The notes under the pieces: generated by a model
What the model saw: only the letters and a program-made list of their open reading frames with translations
What the model was told of the DNA's origin: nothing
Databases searched by the model: none
Part shown: in pieces, positions 12,895-24,030 of the stretch
Layout: the number at the start of each line of letters is the position of its first letter
Position numbering within the stretch: the first letter of the stretch is position 1
Assembly (NCBI GenBank): GCA_965248335.1
Contig: CBDFIY010000003.1
Span: 2,378,384 to 2,442,383, forward strand
Length of the DNA stretch: 64,000 nt
From: CAKMZU01 sp965248335
Lineage (GTDB): Bacteria > Pseudomonadota > Gammaproteobacteria > Pseudomonadales > DT-91
Direction of reading: 5' to 3'
Made by a program: the position numbers and the translations under genes

Positions 12895-15800
12895 GATATA
12901 CCCCTCTACCGCCTGTTCATCAAGTAATGATGAAGTCACCAAGGCATAATTCACCTCACCCCCTTCCGTTTGTGCAACCCAAAATGCCTGATCATTCGTA
13001 TCTTGTGTGATGAAGCCCGCATCCACCAGTTCTTCTTCGGTAGCCAGTGCGAGGGTTTTCCCTTCTATCGTGATGGTATGGCCATTTTGCATCAATTCAC
13101 TCAATAGCTCGGCTGGCAACATGTCATCCGGTGTTATTGCGCTGTCTTGATTGGCATCCAATACATAATAAAGATGATCGTCATTCTGCGTAGGCTCCAG
13201 TAATTGCAAATCTATCGCTTCATCAGAGAGTGATAAGCTGTAATCACTGCCACTCAACATCATCACCATATATTCTGGACTAATTGTTTGTGTCGTTGAA
13301 TAAATACCATCTGATACACTCAAATCATAAACGGGAGCACCTCCACCATTATGGGTAAGAGTAACACTACTAGAAACAAGGGCTTGATGAGTAAAGCTGT
13401 AGCTTCCATCACCATTATCAACTGCCCCTGAAACAGAAACATTTTGAAGGTTGCTAATCATATAGCTCAAGCCCTCAACAGGGACAACATCATCAGTGGC
13501 ACTAATTATAGAAGATGTCAGCGTAAAATTTGAGACATTATCATAACCCGACCACCCCCCATATATTGTTGATTTCTCTGCATCAGTAATCACCCAATCC
13601 AACATAGAAGCAACGAAGGCATCCTTCGTTATCGAGGCATCAAATGTCGAGCCTCCTGATACATTCTGCATGATATCCTGATCTCCCATAACCAACACAT
13701 TACCTTCACCCACTTTTCTTAATACAATAGTCGGTGCATTATTTTGTGTATCTCGGGCAATGACAACATCATCAGCCTGGAGGTCGCTATTCCTAAAACC
13801 TTGGTAATTCGATTGTGCAGTAATGGTTTTTCCGCGTAAATCAACACCTAATCCCATAGCGCCATTCACCATGGCATGGTCAATATCCTGAATCACCCAC
13901 TGGCTGCCTACGCTTTGAACAGCAGGCAATCCGAAATGATTGGCAACGGCATCATAGCTCGACATATCACTCACCGAGACAACATTTCCGCCATTCGTCA
14001 CGTAGGCTGTTAACGCACTCAACTCATCCGATGTCATTGCCGAATCAGCCATGTAACCTGAAAAATACACCGAACCATTCGACAAATAACTGGCATTAAC
14101 CGTATCTGTGACACCGTAAATATCGAGGTCGACTTTGGCAATGCTGCCATCACTTCCAAAATTATCGACATTGCCTAGTTTACTACTTATATTTGACCAA
14201 TAATTATTTATGTGATTAGTCGCATATACGGTGTAAGGTGTCGAGTTACCGCCCAATAACGTTATACTCGGTAATGGGGAGATGAATTCAGGCGCAAGAT
14301 CCGTTTCATCGGTACGATCTGTGATATTGATCGTATAGGTTTGTGAATCGGTCGCCTCTCCATCACTGGCAACTACCGTCACATCGTGTGACGCCGCAGT
14401 CTCATAATCAAGCAAAGAACGATCAGCCACGCTGACTTGCCCTGTGCTCTCATCAATTGCGAACCGGCCACCTGCATCATCACTTAAACTGTAGGTTACA
14501 GTATCCTCTGCATTCTGGTCAGTAGCGAGGGCAGTCAATATAGTCGACCCATTGGCACTCAATTCCTCAATAGAAAAACCACTTTCAGCTTGGTAAATAG
14601 ACTCGGCTTCAGTACTTGTGATTGCCTTATGAAAAACCTTGACATTATCAAGTTCACCGGTGAAATTATGAGCCGCATTACCTGTAGAACCTGCTCCACC
14701 AATTGTCATCGGCTGATGTATATTCATGTTACCTGCATTATACCCACCACCTAGCACCAAACTCAGATCCTGAGAAATACCATCAATGTACATTTTGTTT
14801 TGTGTAATATCGCCATCAACAAATACAGCGGTGATATGATGCCATTCATTTGCTAACCCAGTAGAGCCTTCGCTTAATTCAAGATCAGCCAATGTTTGCC
14901 CATATATTTCTTCTGAAAAACTATTGAACCCAATCGCACCGCCTTTTATCCAGATATCATACAAGCCAAAACTGATGGGCATAGCATTATCCTGTCCATC
15001 CCATTTCATCCAAAAGCTCACTGTCACCGCATCAGCTTCAGCATCAAGCCCTGTATTAGCGACAGTAATTTCTTGAGCTCCTGTAAAGTGCGCATGCGTA
15101 CCCACCTTAGAATCACCTACACCTGTTTGTAATGTACCGATATTTACACCATGTAAACCAGAAATACTTTCAGTAACCTCTGTTGTTGATGTATTAATAC
15201 CATCTAACTCAAAGTGTAAGTCGGGAGATAAATCTATATGTTCCGGTGCTTTATTTTCAAGAACCACACTCACCGTATAGCTTTGGCTTGTGGAATTAAT
15301 GCCATCCGATGCCTCAACCGTCAAATTATATTCACTCATAACCGAGTGATCTAGCAAAGAACCATCTGCCACCGTTATAACGCCCGACTGCCCATCAATT
15401 GCGAAGCGCCCGCCTAAGTCATCAACCAAACTATAGGTTATCGAATCGTCCTCAATATCAGAAGCGACCGCTTGTCCGACTAACACACCCGTTGCAGCAT
15501 TATCACCGACTTGCATGACGCCTACTTTTTGTAGGGTAATATCCCAATCACCGGATGCTTTCGATTGATAAATAATCGCAACATCACCTTGTGCTGTTTC
15601 AACCATTGCTTGGTTTTTTTGTCCACTCGTATCACTTTGATTGACACGGAACTCACTGGATATCGCGGTTAGATCGTGATTAAATTGACGGGCAAAAACA
15701 GCATCACTCTCAGCATTGCTTCCGCTCATGTCTGTCCAGCCGACCAACAAATCACCGCTTTCCAATGTTTCCAGCTCAATATAAGCAAAATCTCCGGGCA

Positions 15801-18800
15801 ATGATTTTGCAATAACCGCATCGCCAATCAATACACCATCTTCACTAAAGCGCTGTAAATACAATTCATCACCACTGTTATAAGCAACGACTATTTCACC
15901 ATTATCAAGTTGTTCAACGGCAAGTGCATTTGTATGATTCCCTGGCGCTGCACCAAATTTAATTTCAACGAGCTCGGATCCATTCTTCACATCATAAATG
16001 AAGAGCGTCACACCATCACTCTCACTCGTTTTACCTCGCCACACAGAAGCAAAATTACCATTTGATAAATTTGTCGCTACAGGAGACTCCCATTGCCACG
16101 CAACAGTGGCTGATTCTCCCCAAGCTGTTTTAATATAATTACCCAGCTCATCATAAATTCTCATTTCAGGCTTAACAGTAACAGCGTTCATACCTAATGT
16201 CACAAACTGACCGTTATTCAACCCCTGCACATCATTGATGTAATTTGAGCTAGGCAAGCTTATCTCTCCAGTCACTGCATTGCCTTCATTATCAAACACC
16301 CTAAATCGGGAACCTGGTATAACGCCAGGATTAAAGTGCTGGAAAGCCACAACAAAACCGCCATCTTCTAAGGCCGAGATACGAGGAACTTTTAATGAAT
16401 CGTCACCTGACGGAGATGCAGTGTTAATTTGAAATACACTTCCCACGGGGTTCATTTCTGCATCAAACCGTTGTGCATGAATCGCCTGCCCTTTCCAGCT
16501 TGTTCCACCGGTTAACCAGACTGCAACAAAGGTATCATCAGCTAAACGAGTAATATCTGGCGAATCTTGAAGATCCGTTTCGGAAACGGCATTGACCTGT
16601 ACCTCTTCCGAAGCTACAGGTGCCAACAATGCATCTAATGCAGACAGATCATTCACATCATTTAGGGTAACAGTATATACCTGCGTAACATTTTCAACGC
16701 CATCGGATACATCAACGGTAATTTGATGGCTACTTTCTTGCTCAAAATCCAACAGAGAACCATCCACCACCGTGACTTGACCACTGCTCTCATCAATTGC
16801 GAACCGGCCAGAGGCATCATCACTCAAACTAAAAGTGAGAGTATCGCCTGTATCAACATCTTGAGCATGTATCGTGCCGACGACTGCTCCATTCTCACTG
16901 TTTTCATCGATAGCATTAAGCGGTAAATAATCACTGAAATCTTTGGTTGACACATCGTGATAGAGCCCAGTAATTTCATTCGCATTCAGTGCGCGATCAA
17001 CGATCACCAAGTCGTTCATAGAGCCATTCGTATTGGCTTCGGTCCAGCTACTTTGGCCGATATAGTTTTGTGTTCTGACGACATCATTAGGCGTATGGCC
17101 ATTAGCATTTTCAGCAACCAATTCACCATCGACATAAAGTTTCATGTGGCCATCATCTTCAATAGTTAAAGCCACGTGAAAGGCTTGACCTATCGTATAA
17201 ACGTTATTTGCAAAAACCTCCTTAACAATGCTACCACCTCGATAAACATCAACTTCAATCCTCCCCAAAGCAGTCGTACCAATAACAATATTATCGGCAT
17301 TATTACCGTTGCCAAAATCCACTATCCGCGCCCATGTATGGAAGCTATCATAGGTGAAGGTTGTCGCAATGGTGATAGCACCGCCCATTTGCAGCTCACC
17401 AATATTACCGCCGGCGCTATTGAGGTCTATACCCTCTGCTGTATGCGTTGCGCCAGCACCTAAGGTCACGTCACTGGCCTTGCCTGATAATTCAGTCGTT
17501 GCGGTAAAGTCGTAAACAGCTAAGGTATCTTGATCACCAACAATGATTTCAGGTACATCATTCACCGGTAATACATCTATCTGTGCCACACTTTCTGAGG
17601 AAGACAACGTATCCGTTAACAACATGATTTGATCAATGATTGGGCCTGCGCCATTATTCTGCGCGGCTACCTCTCTTAATACGAGCGGTGTCGTTGCATC
17701 ACCTGTGTGCGGCAAAGTGACTTCAACCCACTCCCATGACGATGCTGGGTTAATCGTTTCTACAACGCTGCCATTCCAAACCACCTCGATATCATCGGTA
17801 TGTTCATAATTACCGGGTCGGCTATTCACAAGTATTCTAAGAATCAAATCACCCGTTTCAGGCATATCGACGGTGTAACTTAAGGTCGTTAATTCACCAC
17901 CGTCATCGAGTTCAAGAATTTTTGTGCCTGTCAAAGAGGCACCCAGAGAGCCGCCATTAGAGTGAATTTCTAACCCAACTGAGCTCCACCCCGCTTCAAG
18001 CCCGCTGTTAAAGTCCATGGTCGTGATCGTTTCATGGTCATTGAGGTTAAACGTCAATGCTACATCATTCCCCACAAAATCTGCCGCAGGGGTGAAGGCC
18101 CATGTTTTATCATCAACCTGTGTAATATCCCCTTGGCTAGCATCCTGCAACGCCACATCCGACACACTCAAATACGCATTGTCTACATCTGTGGCATTCG
18201 CCAACAATTGTGCAGTGGTAAGGGTGATTGCCGTATCTTCATTCGTTGAGCCCAGATCAACAAGGCTCGTTACAGGTGCGTCATTATCATTGTTAAAGGT
18301 CATCGTCACCGGTGTACTGGTGCTTTCTAACTGCCCATCACTGACCGACATATCAAAGCTTGGGGCTTGTTCGCCCCCATCGTGTGCAAAGCTAATATCG
18401 CCATTGGTGAGATGTTGTTGTGTGAAGCTAACACTGCCATCGCCGTTATCCGTAGCGCCAACCACAGCGCCTTGCTGAATATTGCTCAGCGTAAAGGTTA
18501 AGCTTGTATCATCATGATCTATATCGCTCGCGCTCAAATGCGCAGCCGTTAACGTGAGGGTTTCGCCTTCCGTTATCGTCAGGCTATGATTGCCCATCAC
18601 AGGATCATCATTCACTGCCGTCACATCCAACGTAAAGGCTTGCTCAGCACTATCGGCTTGCCCGTCATTGACGGTAAATTTAATGCTATCGTAACCAGCA
18701 CCATTAGCATCAGCCGCCGGTGTAAACATCAATTGAGGGATATCAGCGGCAGCAATCACCTGATTTAATGAAACAGCCGCGCCATTTAAGGCGAGTGAAC

Positions 18801-21800
18801 CATTCTCCGGCAAGGCCGTCATCTTAACGGATACTAGGCTATCGCTTTCAATATCACCGTAACCAAAATCACTGACAGAAAAACTATAACTACCGTCTTC
18901 ATCAAGCGTAATCGACTTATCGCTGGCTGTCGGTGCGTCATTCACCGCAAGCACATCTATCTGCGCTGAGCCTGCAACGCTATCAACGCCATCACTGATA
19001 AAATAATTGAAGGTAACCTCTTCACCGTTAAAGTGAGCAGCGGGCGTGAATAACCAACTGCTATCGCCATTATCGGCAAGCGTACCTTGTGATACATCCG
19101 CTAAAGCTATGCTTGTTACGGTTAACGTATCGCCTTCTGCATCGGCCGCATTGGCAATCAATTGCGCAGTGGTGATCGTGATCGGCGTATCTTCGTTGGT
19201 GCCACCAAGATCAACCAAGCTTGTTGTGGGTACATCGTTGATCGCAACCACATCGATAACCGCAGAACCGGCCACATTTTCTGTACCATCATGAATAAAG
19301 TAAGTCAAAGCAACATCATTGCCGTTAAAGTTCTCGGCGGGTACGAATTGCCAGGTGCCATCGCCGTTATCAGCTAAGCTGCCTTGAGCATTATCCGCGA
19401 GTGCTAACGTGTGTACGGTTAAGGTATCGCCTTCCACATCCGAAGCACTAGCAATAAGCTGCGCGGTGGTGATTGTAATCGCGGTATCTTCGTGAGTGTT
19501 GCCGAGATCGACGAGGGTGGTGGTTGGCGCATCGTTGATCGCAACCACATCGATAACCGCAGAGCCTTCGACATTTTCGGTGCCGTCATTAATAAAGTAA
19601 GTCAAAGCAACATCATTGCCGTTAAAGTTCTCGGCGGGTACGAATTGCCAGGTGCCATCGCCGTTATCGGCTAGGCTGCCTTGGGCATTATCCGCGAGCG
19701 TAAGTGTGTGAACAGTTAAGGTGTCATCTTCCACATCTGATGCATTAGCAATGAGCTGCGAAGTGGTGATGGTAACCGTCGTATCTTCGTTGGTGCTACC
19801 AAGATCAACCAAGCTTGTTGTGGGTACATCGTTCACTGCAACAACATCAACAACCGCAGAACCGGCCACATTTTCTGTACCATCATTAATGAAGTAAGTG
19901 AAAGCAATATCATTACCGTTAAAGTTCGCAGCGGGTACGAATTTCCATGTACCATCGCTGTTATCGGTTAAGCTGCCCTGTGCATTATCTGCAAGTGCTA
20001 ACGTGTGTACGGTTAAGGTATCGCCTTCCACATCCGAAGCACTAGCAATAAGCTGCGCGGTGGTGATTGTAATCGCGGTATCTTCGTGAGTGTTGCCGAG
20101 ATCGACGAGGGTGGTGGTTGGCGCATCGTTGATCGCAACCACATCGATAACCGCAGAGCCTTCGACATTTTCGGTGCCGTCATTAATAAAGTAAGTCAAA
20201 GCAACATCATTGCCGTTAAAGTTCTCGACGGGTGTAAACTGCCAGGTGCCATCGTTGTTATCGGTTAGGCTGCCCTGTGCATTATCCGTGAGCGACAACG
20301 TATGTACGGTTAAGGTATCACCTTCTGCATCTGTCGCTTGCGCGATCAGTTGCGCGGTGGTGACAGTGATCGCGGCATCTTCATGGGTGTTGCCGAGGTC
20401 AACCAAACTGGTGACTGGTGCATCGTTATCGCTATTAAAAATAATATTCGTGGCAAGTAACGGTGTTGATAGATCCCCGTCCGTCACAGCAACGGTAACG
20501 CTGGGTGCCGTTTCACCGCCATCATGCGTAAAGCTGATCGCGCCATCATTCAATTGCTGCTGGGTAAAGCTGATTGTCGCATCACCATTATCGCTGCCGC
20601 CAGCAATACTGCCCTGCTGAATGCTGCTCAGCGTGAACAGCAAACTGCCATCATCCGTATCAATATCGGTTGCACTGAGATGCGCGGATGTCAGGGTGAC
20701 AGTTTCGCCTTCACTAATTGTTAATGTGTTATTACCGAGTACAGGTATGTCATTGATGGCGGTAATATCGATAACCGCAGAGCCTGCAACGTTTTCGGTG
20801 CCGTCATTGATGAAGTAAGTCAAGGCAACATCATTGCCGTTAAAGTTCTCGGCGGGTACGAATTGCCAGGTGCCATCGCCGTTATCAGCTAAGCTGCCTT
20901 GAGCATTATCCGCGAGTGCTAACGTGTGTACGGTTAAGGTATCGCCTTCCGCATCCGAAGCACTAGCAATAAGCTGCGCGGTGGTGATTGTAATCGCGGT
21001 ATCTTCGTGAGTGTTGCCGAGATCGACGAGGCTGGTGGTTGGCGCATCGTTGATCGCAACCACATCGATAACCGCAGAGCCTTCAACATTTTCGGTGCCG
21101 TCATTAATAAAGTAAGTCAAAGCAACATCATTGCCGTTAAAGTTCTCGGCGGGTACGAATTGCCAGGTGCCATCGCCGTTATCGGTTAGACTGCCTTGTG
21201 CATTATCCGTGAGTGCTAACGTGTGTACGGTTAGCGTATCACCTTCCACATCCACAGCTTGTGCAATCAGATGTGCAGTGGTGAGAGTGATCGCGGTGTC
21301 TTCGTTTATATTGCCGAGGTCGACGAGGCTGGTGGTTGGCGCATCGTTGATCGCAACCACATCGATAACCGCAGAGCCTTCAACATTTTCGGTGCCGTCA
21401 TTAATAAAGTAAGTCAAAGCAACATCATTGCCGTTAAAGTTCTCGGCGGGTACGAATTGCCAGGTGCCATCGCCGTTATCGGTTAGACTGCCTTGTGCAT
21501 TATCCGTGAGTGTTAACGTGTGTACGGTTAGCGTATCACCTTCCACATCCACAGCTTGTGCAATCAGATGTGCAGTGGTGAGAGTGATCGCGGTGTCTTC
21601 GTTTATATTGCCGAGGTCGACGAGGCTGGTGGTTGGCGCATCGTTGATCGCAACCACATCGATAACCGCAGAGCCTTCGACATTTTCGGTGCCGTCATTA
21701 ATAAAGTAAGTCAAAGCAACATCATTGCCGTTAAAGTTCTCGGCGGGTACGAATTGCCAGGTGCCATCGCCGTTATCAGCTAAGCTGCCTTGAGCATTAT

Positions 21801-23349
21801 CCGCGAGTGCTAACGTGTGTACGGTTAAGGTATCGCCTTCCACATCCGAAGCACTAGCAATAAGCTGCGCGGTGGTGATTGTAATCGCGGTATCTTCGTG
21901 AGTGTTGCCGAGATCGACGAGGGTGGTGGTTGGCGCATCGTTGATCGCAACCACATCGATAACCGCAGAGCCTTCGACATTTTCGGTGCCGTCATTAATA
22001 AAGTAAGTCAAAGCAACATCATTGCCGTTAAAGTTCTCGACGGGTGTGAACTGCCAGGTGCCATCGTTGTTATCGGTTAGGCTGCCCTGTGCATTATCAA
22101 CCAGTGCCAAGGTGTGTATGGTTAGCGTATCGCCTTCTGCATCCGTAGCCTGTGCAATCAATTGCGCGGTGGTGATAGTGGTCGCGGCATCTTCATGGGT
22201 GTTGCCGAGGTCAACCAAACTGGTGACTGGTGCATCGTTATCGCTATTAAAAATAATATTCGTGGCAAGTAACGGTGTTGATAGATCCCCGTCCGTCACA
22301 GCAACGGTAACGCTGGGTGCCGTTTCACCGCCATCATGCGTAAAGCTGATCGCGCCATCATTCAATTGCTGCTGGGTAAAGCTGATTGTCGCATCACCAT
22401 TATCGCTGCCGCCAGCAATACTGCCCTGCTGAATGCTGCTCAGCGTGAACAGCAAACTGCCATCATCCGTATCAATATCGGTTGCACTGAGATGCGCGGA
22501 TGTCAGGGTGACAGTTTCGCCTTCACTAATTGTTAATGTGTTATTACCGAGTACAGGTATGTCATTGATGGCGGTAATATCGATAACCGCAGAGCCTGCA
22601 ACGTTTTCGGTGCCGTCATTAATAAAGTAAGTCAAAGCAACATCATTGCCGTTAAAGTTCTCGGCGGGTACGAATTGCCAGGTGCCATCGCCGTTATCAG
22701 CTAAGCTGCCTTGAGCATTATCCGCGAGTGCTAACGTGTGTACGGTTAAGGTATCGCCTTCCACATCCGAAGCACTAGCAATAAGCTGCGCGGTGGTGAT
22801 TGTAATCGCGGTATCTTCGTGAGTGTTGCCGAGATCGACGAGGCTGGTGGTTGGCGCATCGTTGATCGCAACCACATCGATAACCGCAGAGCCTTCGACA
22901 TTTTCGGTGCCGTCATTAATAAAGTAAGTCAAAGCAACATCATTGCCGTTAAAGTTCTCGACGGGTGTGAACTGCCAGGTGCCATCGCCGTTATCAGCTA
23001 AGCTGCCTTGAGCATTATCCGCGAGTGCTAACGTGTGTACGGTTAAGGTATCGCCTTCCACATCCGAAGCACTAGCAATAAGCTGCGCGGTGGTGATTGT
23101 AATCGCGGTATCTTCGTGAGTGTTGCCGAGATCGACGAGGCTGGTGGTTGGCGCATCGTTGATCGCAACCACATCGATAACCGCAGAGCCTTCAACATTT
23201 TCGGTGCCGTCATTAATAAAGTAAGTCAAAGCAACATCATTGCCGTTAAAGTTCTCGGCGGGTACGAATTGCCAGGTGCCATCGCCGTTATCGGTTAGAC
23301 TGCCTTGTGCATCAACATTTTCGGTGCCGTCATTAATAAAGTAAGTCAA
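12877..23349 (-). CDS. giant tandem-repeat adhesin, C-terminal part (same gene as 23980-35994)
   Basis: This 3,490-residue open frame is the C-terminal portion of one gene starting at 35994. It is in the same frame as the N-terminal piece but separated from it by an out-of-frame stretch. The apparent start at 23349 is only an internal Met in a scrambled repeat. From the N-terminal side it has many 99-aa units (NEDTAITITTAQLIA...DNGDGTWQF.P...FNGNDVALTYFINDGTENV). Unique modules follow: a jelly-roll-like piece (about 18.0-17.6 kb), a LamG-like domain (about 17.5-17.0 kb), a cadherin domain, a region of repeated beta-blade-like motifs (about 16.6-15.5 kb), a second LamG-like domain (about 15.2-14.6 kb), another cadherin domain and a GATase-like domain (about 14.3-13.6 kb). 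It ends IVFQVI. I see no RTX nonapeptides and no LPXTG or PEP-CTERM sorting signal, so the export route is unknown. Confidence 0.85.
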   Translation of the reverse strand: MTYFINDGTENVDAQGSLTDNGDGTWQFVPAENFNGNDVALTYFINDGTENVEGSAVIDVVAINDAPTTSLVDLGNTHEDTAITITTAQLIASASDVEGDTLTVHTLALADNAQGSLADNGDGTWQFTPVENFNGNDVALTYFINDGTENVEGSAVIDVVAINDAPTTSLVDLGNTHEDTAITITTAQLIASASDVEGDTLTVHTLALADNAQGSLADNGDGTWQFVPAENFNGNDVALTYFINDGTENVAGSAVIDITAINDIPVLGNNTLTISEGETVTLTSAHLSATDIDTDDGSLLFTLSSIQQGSIAGGSDNGDATISFTQQQLNDGAISFTHDGGETAPSVTVAVTDGDLSTPLLATNIIFNSDNDAPVTSLVDLGNTHEDAATTITTAQLIAQATDAEGDTLTIHTLALVDNAQGSLTDNNDGTWQFTPVENFNGNDVALTYFINDGTENVEGSAVIDVVAINDAPTTTLVDLGNTHEDTAITITTAQLIASASDVEGDTLTVHTLALADNAQGSLADNGDGTWQFVPAENFNGNDVALTYFINDGTENVEGSAVIDVVAINDAPTTSLVDLGNINEDTAITLTTAHLIAQAVDVEGDTLTVHTLTLTDNAQGSLTDNGDGTWQFVPAENFNGNDVALTYFINDGTENVEGSAVIDVVAINDAPTTSLVDLGNINEDTAITLTTAHLIAQAVDVEGDTLTVHTLALTDNAQGSLTDNGDGTWQFVPAENFNGNDVALTYFINDGTENVEGSAVIDVVAINDAPTTSLVDLGNTHEDTAITITTAQLIASASDAEGDTLTVHTLALADNAQGSLADNGDGTWQFVPAENFNGNDVALTYFINDGTENVAGSAVIDITAINDIPVLGNNTLTISEGETVTLTSAHLSATDIDTDDGSLLFTLSSIQQGSIAGGSDNGDATISFTQQQLNDGAISFTHDGGETAPSVTVAVTDGDLSTPLLATNIIFNSDNDAPVTSLVDLGNTHEDAAITVTTAQLIAQATDAEGDTLTVHTLSLTDNAQGSLTDNNDGTWQFTPVENFNGNDVALTYFINDGTENVEGSAVIDVVAINDAPTTTLVDLGNTHEDTAITITTAQLIASASDVEGDTLTVHTLALADNAQGSLTDNSDGTWKFVPAANFNGNDIAFTYFINDGTENVAGSAVVDVVAVNDVPTTSLVDLGSTNEDTTVTITTSQLIANASDVEDDTLTVHTLTLADNAQGSLADNGDGTWQFVPAENFNGNDVALTYFINDGTENVEGSAVIDVVAINDAPTTTLVDLGNTHEDTAITITTAQLIASASDVEGDTLTVHTLALADNAQGSLADNGDGTWQFVPAENFNGNDVALTYFIHDGTENVAGSAVIDVVAINDVPTTSLVDLGGTNEDTPITITTAQLIANAADAEGDTLTVTSIALADVSQGTLADNGDSSWLFTPAAHFNGEEVTFNYFISDGVDSVAGSAQIDVLAVNDAPTASDKSITLDEDGSYSFSVSDFGYGDIESDSLVSVKMTALPENGSLALNGAAVSLNQVIAAADIPQLMFTPAADANGAGYDSIKFTVNDGQADSAEQAFTLDVTAVNDDPVMGNHSLTITEGETLTLTAAHLSASDIDHDDTSLTFTLSNIQQGAVVGATDNGDGSVSFTQQHLTNGDISFAHDGGEQAPSFDMSVSDGQLESTSTPVTMTFNNDNDAPVTSLVDLGSTNEDTAITLTTAQLLANATDVDNAYLSVSDVALQDASQGDITQVDDKTWAFTPAADFVGNDVALTFNLNDHETITTMDFNSGLEAGWSSVGLEIHSNGGSLGASLTGTKILELDDGGELTTLSYTVDMPETGDLILRILVNSRPGNYEHTDDIEVVWNGSVVETINPASSWEWVEVTLPHTGDATTPLVLREVAAQNNGAGPIIDQIMLLTDTLSSSESVAQIDVLPVNDVPEIIVGDQDTLAVYDFTATTELSGKASDVTLGAGATHTAEGIDLNSAGGNIGELQMGGAITIATTFTYDSFHTWARIVDFGNGNNADNIVIGTTALGRIEVDVYRGGSIVKEVFANNVYTIGQAFHVALTIEDDGHMKLYVDGELVAENANGHTPNDVVRTQNYIGQSSWTEANTNGSMNDLVIVDRALNANEITGLYHDVSTKDFSDYLPLNAIDENSENGAVVGTIHAQDVDTGDTLTFSLSDDASGRFAIDESSGQVTVVDGSLLDFEQESSHQITVDVSDGVENVTQVYTVTLNDVNDLSALDALLAPVASEEVQVNAVSETDLQDSPDITRLADDTFVAVWLTGGTSWKGQAIHAQRFDAEMNPVGSVFQINTASPSGDDSLKVPRISALEDGGFVVAFQHFNPGVIPGSRFRVFDNEGNAVTGEISLPSSNYINDVQGLNNGQFVTLGMNAVTVKPEMRIYDELGNYIKTAWGESATVAWQWESPVATNLSNGNFASVWRGKTSESDGVTLFIYDVKNGSELVEIKFGAAPGNHTNALAVEQLDNGEIVVAYNSGDELYLQRFSEDGVLIGDAVIAKSLPGDFAYIELETLESGDLLVGWTDMSGSNAESDAVFARQFNHDLTAISSEFRVNQSDTSGQKNQAMVETAQGDVAIIYQSKASGDWDITLQKVGVMQVGDNAATGVLVGQAVASDIEDDSITYSLVDDLGGRFAIDGQSGVITVADGSLLDHSVMSEYNLTVEASDGINSTSQSYTVSVVLENKAPEHIDLSPDLHFELDGINTSTTEVTESISGLHGVNIGTLQTGVGDSKVGTHAHFTGAQEITVANTGLDAEADAVTVSFWMKWDGQDNAMPISFGLYDIWIKGGAIGFNSFSEEIYGQTLADLELSEGSTGLANEWHHITAVFVDGDITQNKMYIDGISQDLSLVLGGGYNAGNMNIHQPMTIGGAGSTGNAAHNFTGELDNVKVFHKAITSTEAESIYQAESGFSIEELSANGSTILTALATDQNAEDTVTYSLSDDAGGRFAIDESTGQVSVADRSLLDYETAASHDVTVVASDGEATDSQTYTINITDRTDETDLAPEFISPLPSITLLGGNSTPYTVYATNHINNYWSNISSKLGNVDNFGSDGSIAKVDLDIYGVTDTVNASYLSNGSVYFSGYMADSAMTSDELSALTAYVTNGGNVVSVSDMSSYDAVANHFGLPAVQSVGSQWVIQDIDHAMVNGAMGLGVDLRGKTITAQSNYQGFRNSDLQADDVVIARDTQNNAPTIVLRKVGEGNVLVMGDQDIMQNVSGGSTFDASITKDAFVASMLDWVITDAEKSTIYGGWSGYDNVSNFTLTSSIISATDDVVPVEGLSYMISNLQNVSVSGAVDNGDGSYSFTHQALVSSSVTLTHNGGGAPVYDLSVSDGIYSTTQTISPEYMVMMLSGSDYSLSLSDEAIDLQLLEPTQNDDHLYYVLDANQDSAITPDDMLPAELLSELMQNGHTITIEGKTLALATEEELVDAGFITQDTNDQAFWVAQTEGGEVNYALVTSSLLDEQAVEGYIVFQVI

Positions 23350-24030
23350 AGCAATGCCGTGAGTGCTAACGTGTGTACGGTTAGCGTATCACCTTCCACA
23401 TCCACAGCTTGTGCAATCAGATGTGCAGTGGTGAGAGTGATCGCGGTGTCTTCGTTTATATTGCCGAGGTCGACGAGGCTGGTGGTTGGCGCATCGTTGA
23501 TCGCAACCACATCGATAACCGCAGAGCCTTCAACATTTTCGGTGCCGTCATTAATAAAGTAAGTCAAAGCAACATCATTGCCGTTAAAGTTCTCGGCGGG
23601 TACGAATTGCCAGGTGCCATCGCCGTTATCGGTTAGACTGCCTTGTGCATTATCCGTGAGTGCTAACGTGTGTACGGTTAGGTATCGCCTTCCACATCCA
23701 AGCACTGCAATAAGCTGCGCGGTGGTGATTGTAATCGCGGTATCTTCGTGAGTGTTGCCGAGATCGACGAGGCTGGTGGTTGGCGCATCGTTGATCGCAA
23801 CCACATCGATAACCGCAGAGCCTTCAACATTTTCGGTGCCGTCATTAATAAAGTAAGTCAAAGCAACATCATTGCCGTTAAAGTTCTCGGCGGGTACGAA
23901 TTGCCAGGTGCCATCGCCGTTATCGGTTAGACTGCCTTGTGCATTATCCGTGAGTGTTAACGTGTGTACGGTTAGCGTATCACCTTCCACATCCACAGCT
24001 TGTGCAATCAGATGTGCAGTGGTGAGTGAT
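23300..24030 (-). other. cluster of indels breaking the giant repeat gene
   Basis: Compared with neighbouring copies of the 297-bp unit, four kinds of damage fall within 730 bp. GAG-AG-TG has lost 2 nt at about 24026. Three separate single bases are missing at about 23682, 23701 and 23709. At about 23315-23358 a 44-nt piece copied from another part of the repeat replaces the normal 3 nt. The net change is +36 nt, so the outer frames agree again. No comparable damage appears elsewhere in 23 kb of this gene. Confidence 0.8.
23346..23996 (-). CDS. out-of-frame middle fragment of the giant adhesin
   Basis: About 216 residues of the same 99-aa repeat are read here in a different frame from both flanking pieces. 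It is not an independent gene. It is entered through a 2-nt loss near 24026 and left through an aberrant 44-nt segment near 23315-23358. Inside it, around 23680-23710, three single-base losses turn the usual SASDVEGDT into VLGCGRRY. This is either a genuine disruption splitting the adhesin or, more likely, an assembly or polishing fault in near-identical repeats. Confidence 0.7.
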   Translation of the reverse strand: MDVEGDTLTVHTLTLTDNAQGSLTDNGDGTWQFVPAENFNGNDVALTYFINDGTENVEGSAVIDVVAINDAPTTSLVDLGNTHEDTAITITTAQLIAVLGCGRRYLTVHTLALTDNAQGSLTDNGDGTWQFVPAENFNGNDVALTYFINDGTENVEGSAVIDVVAINDAPTTSLVDLGNINEDTAITLTTAHLIAQAVDVEGDTLTVHTLALTALL

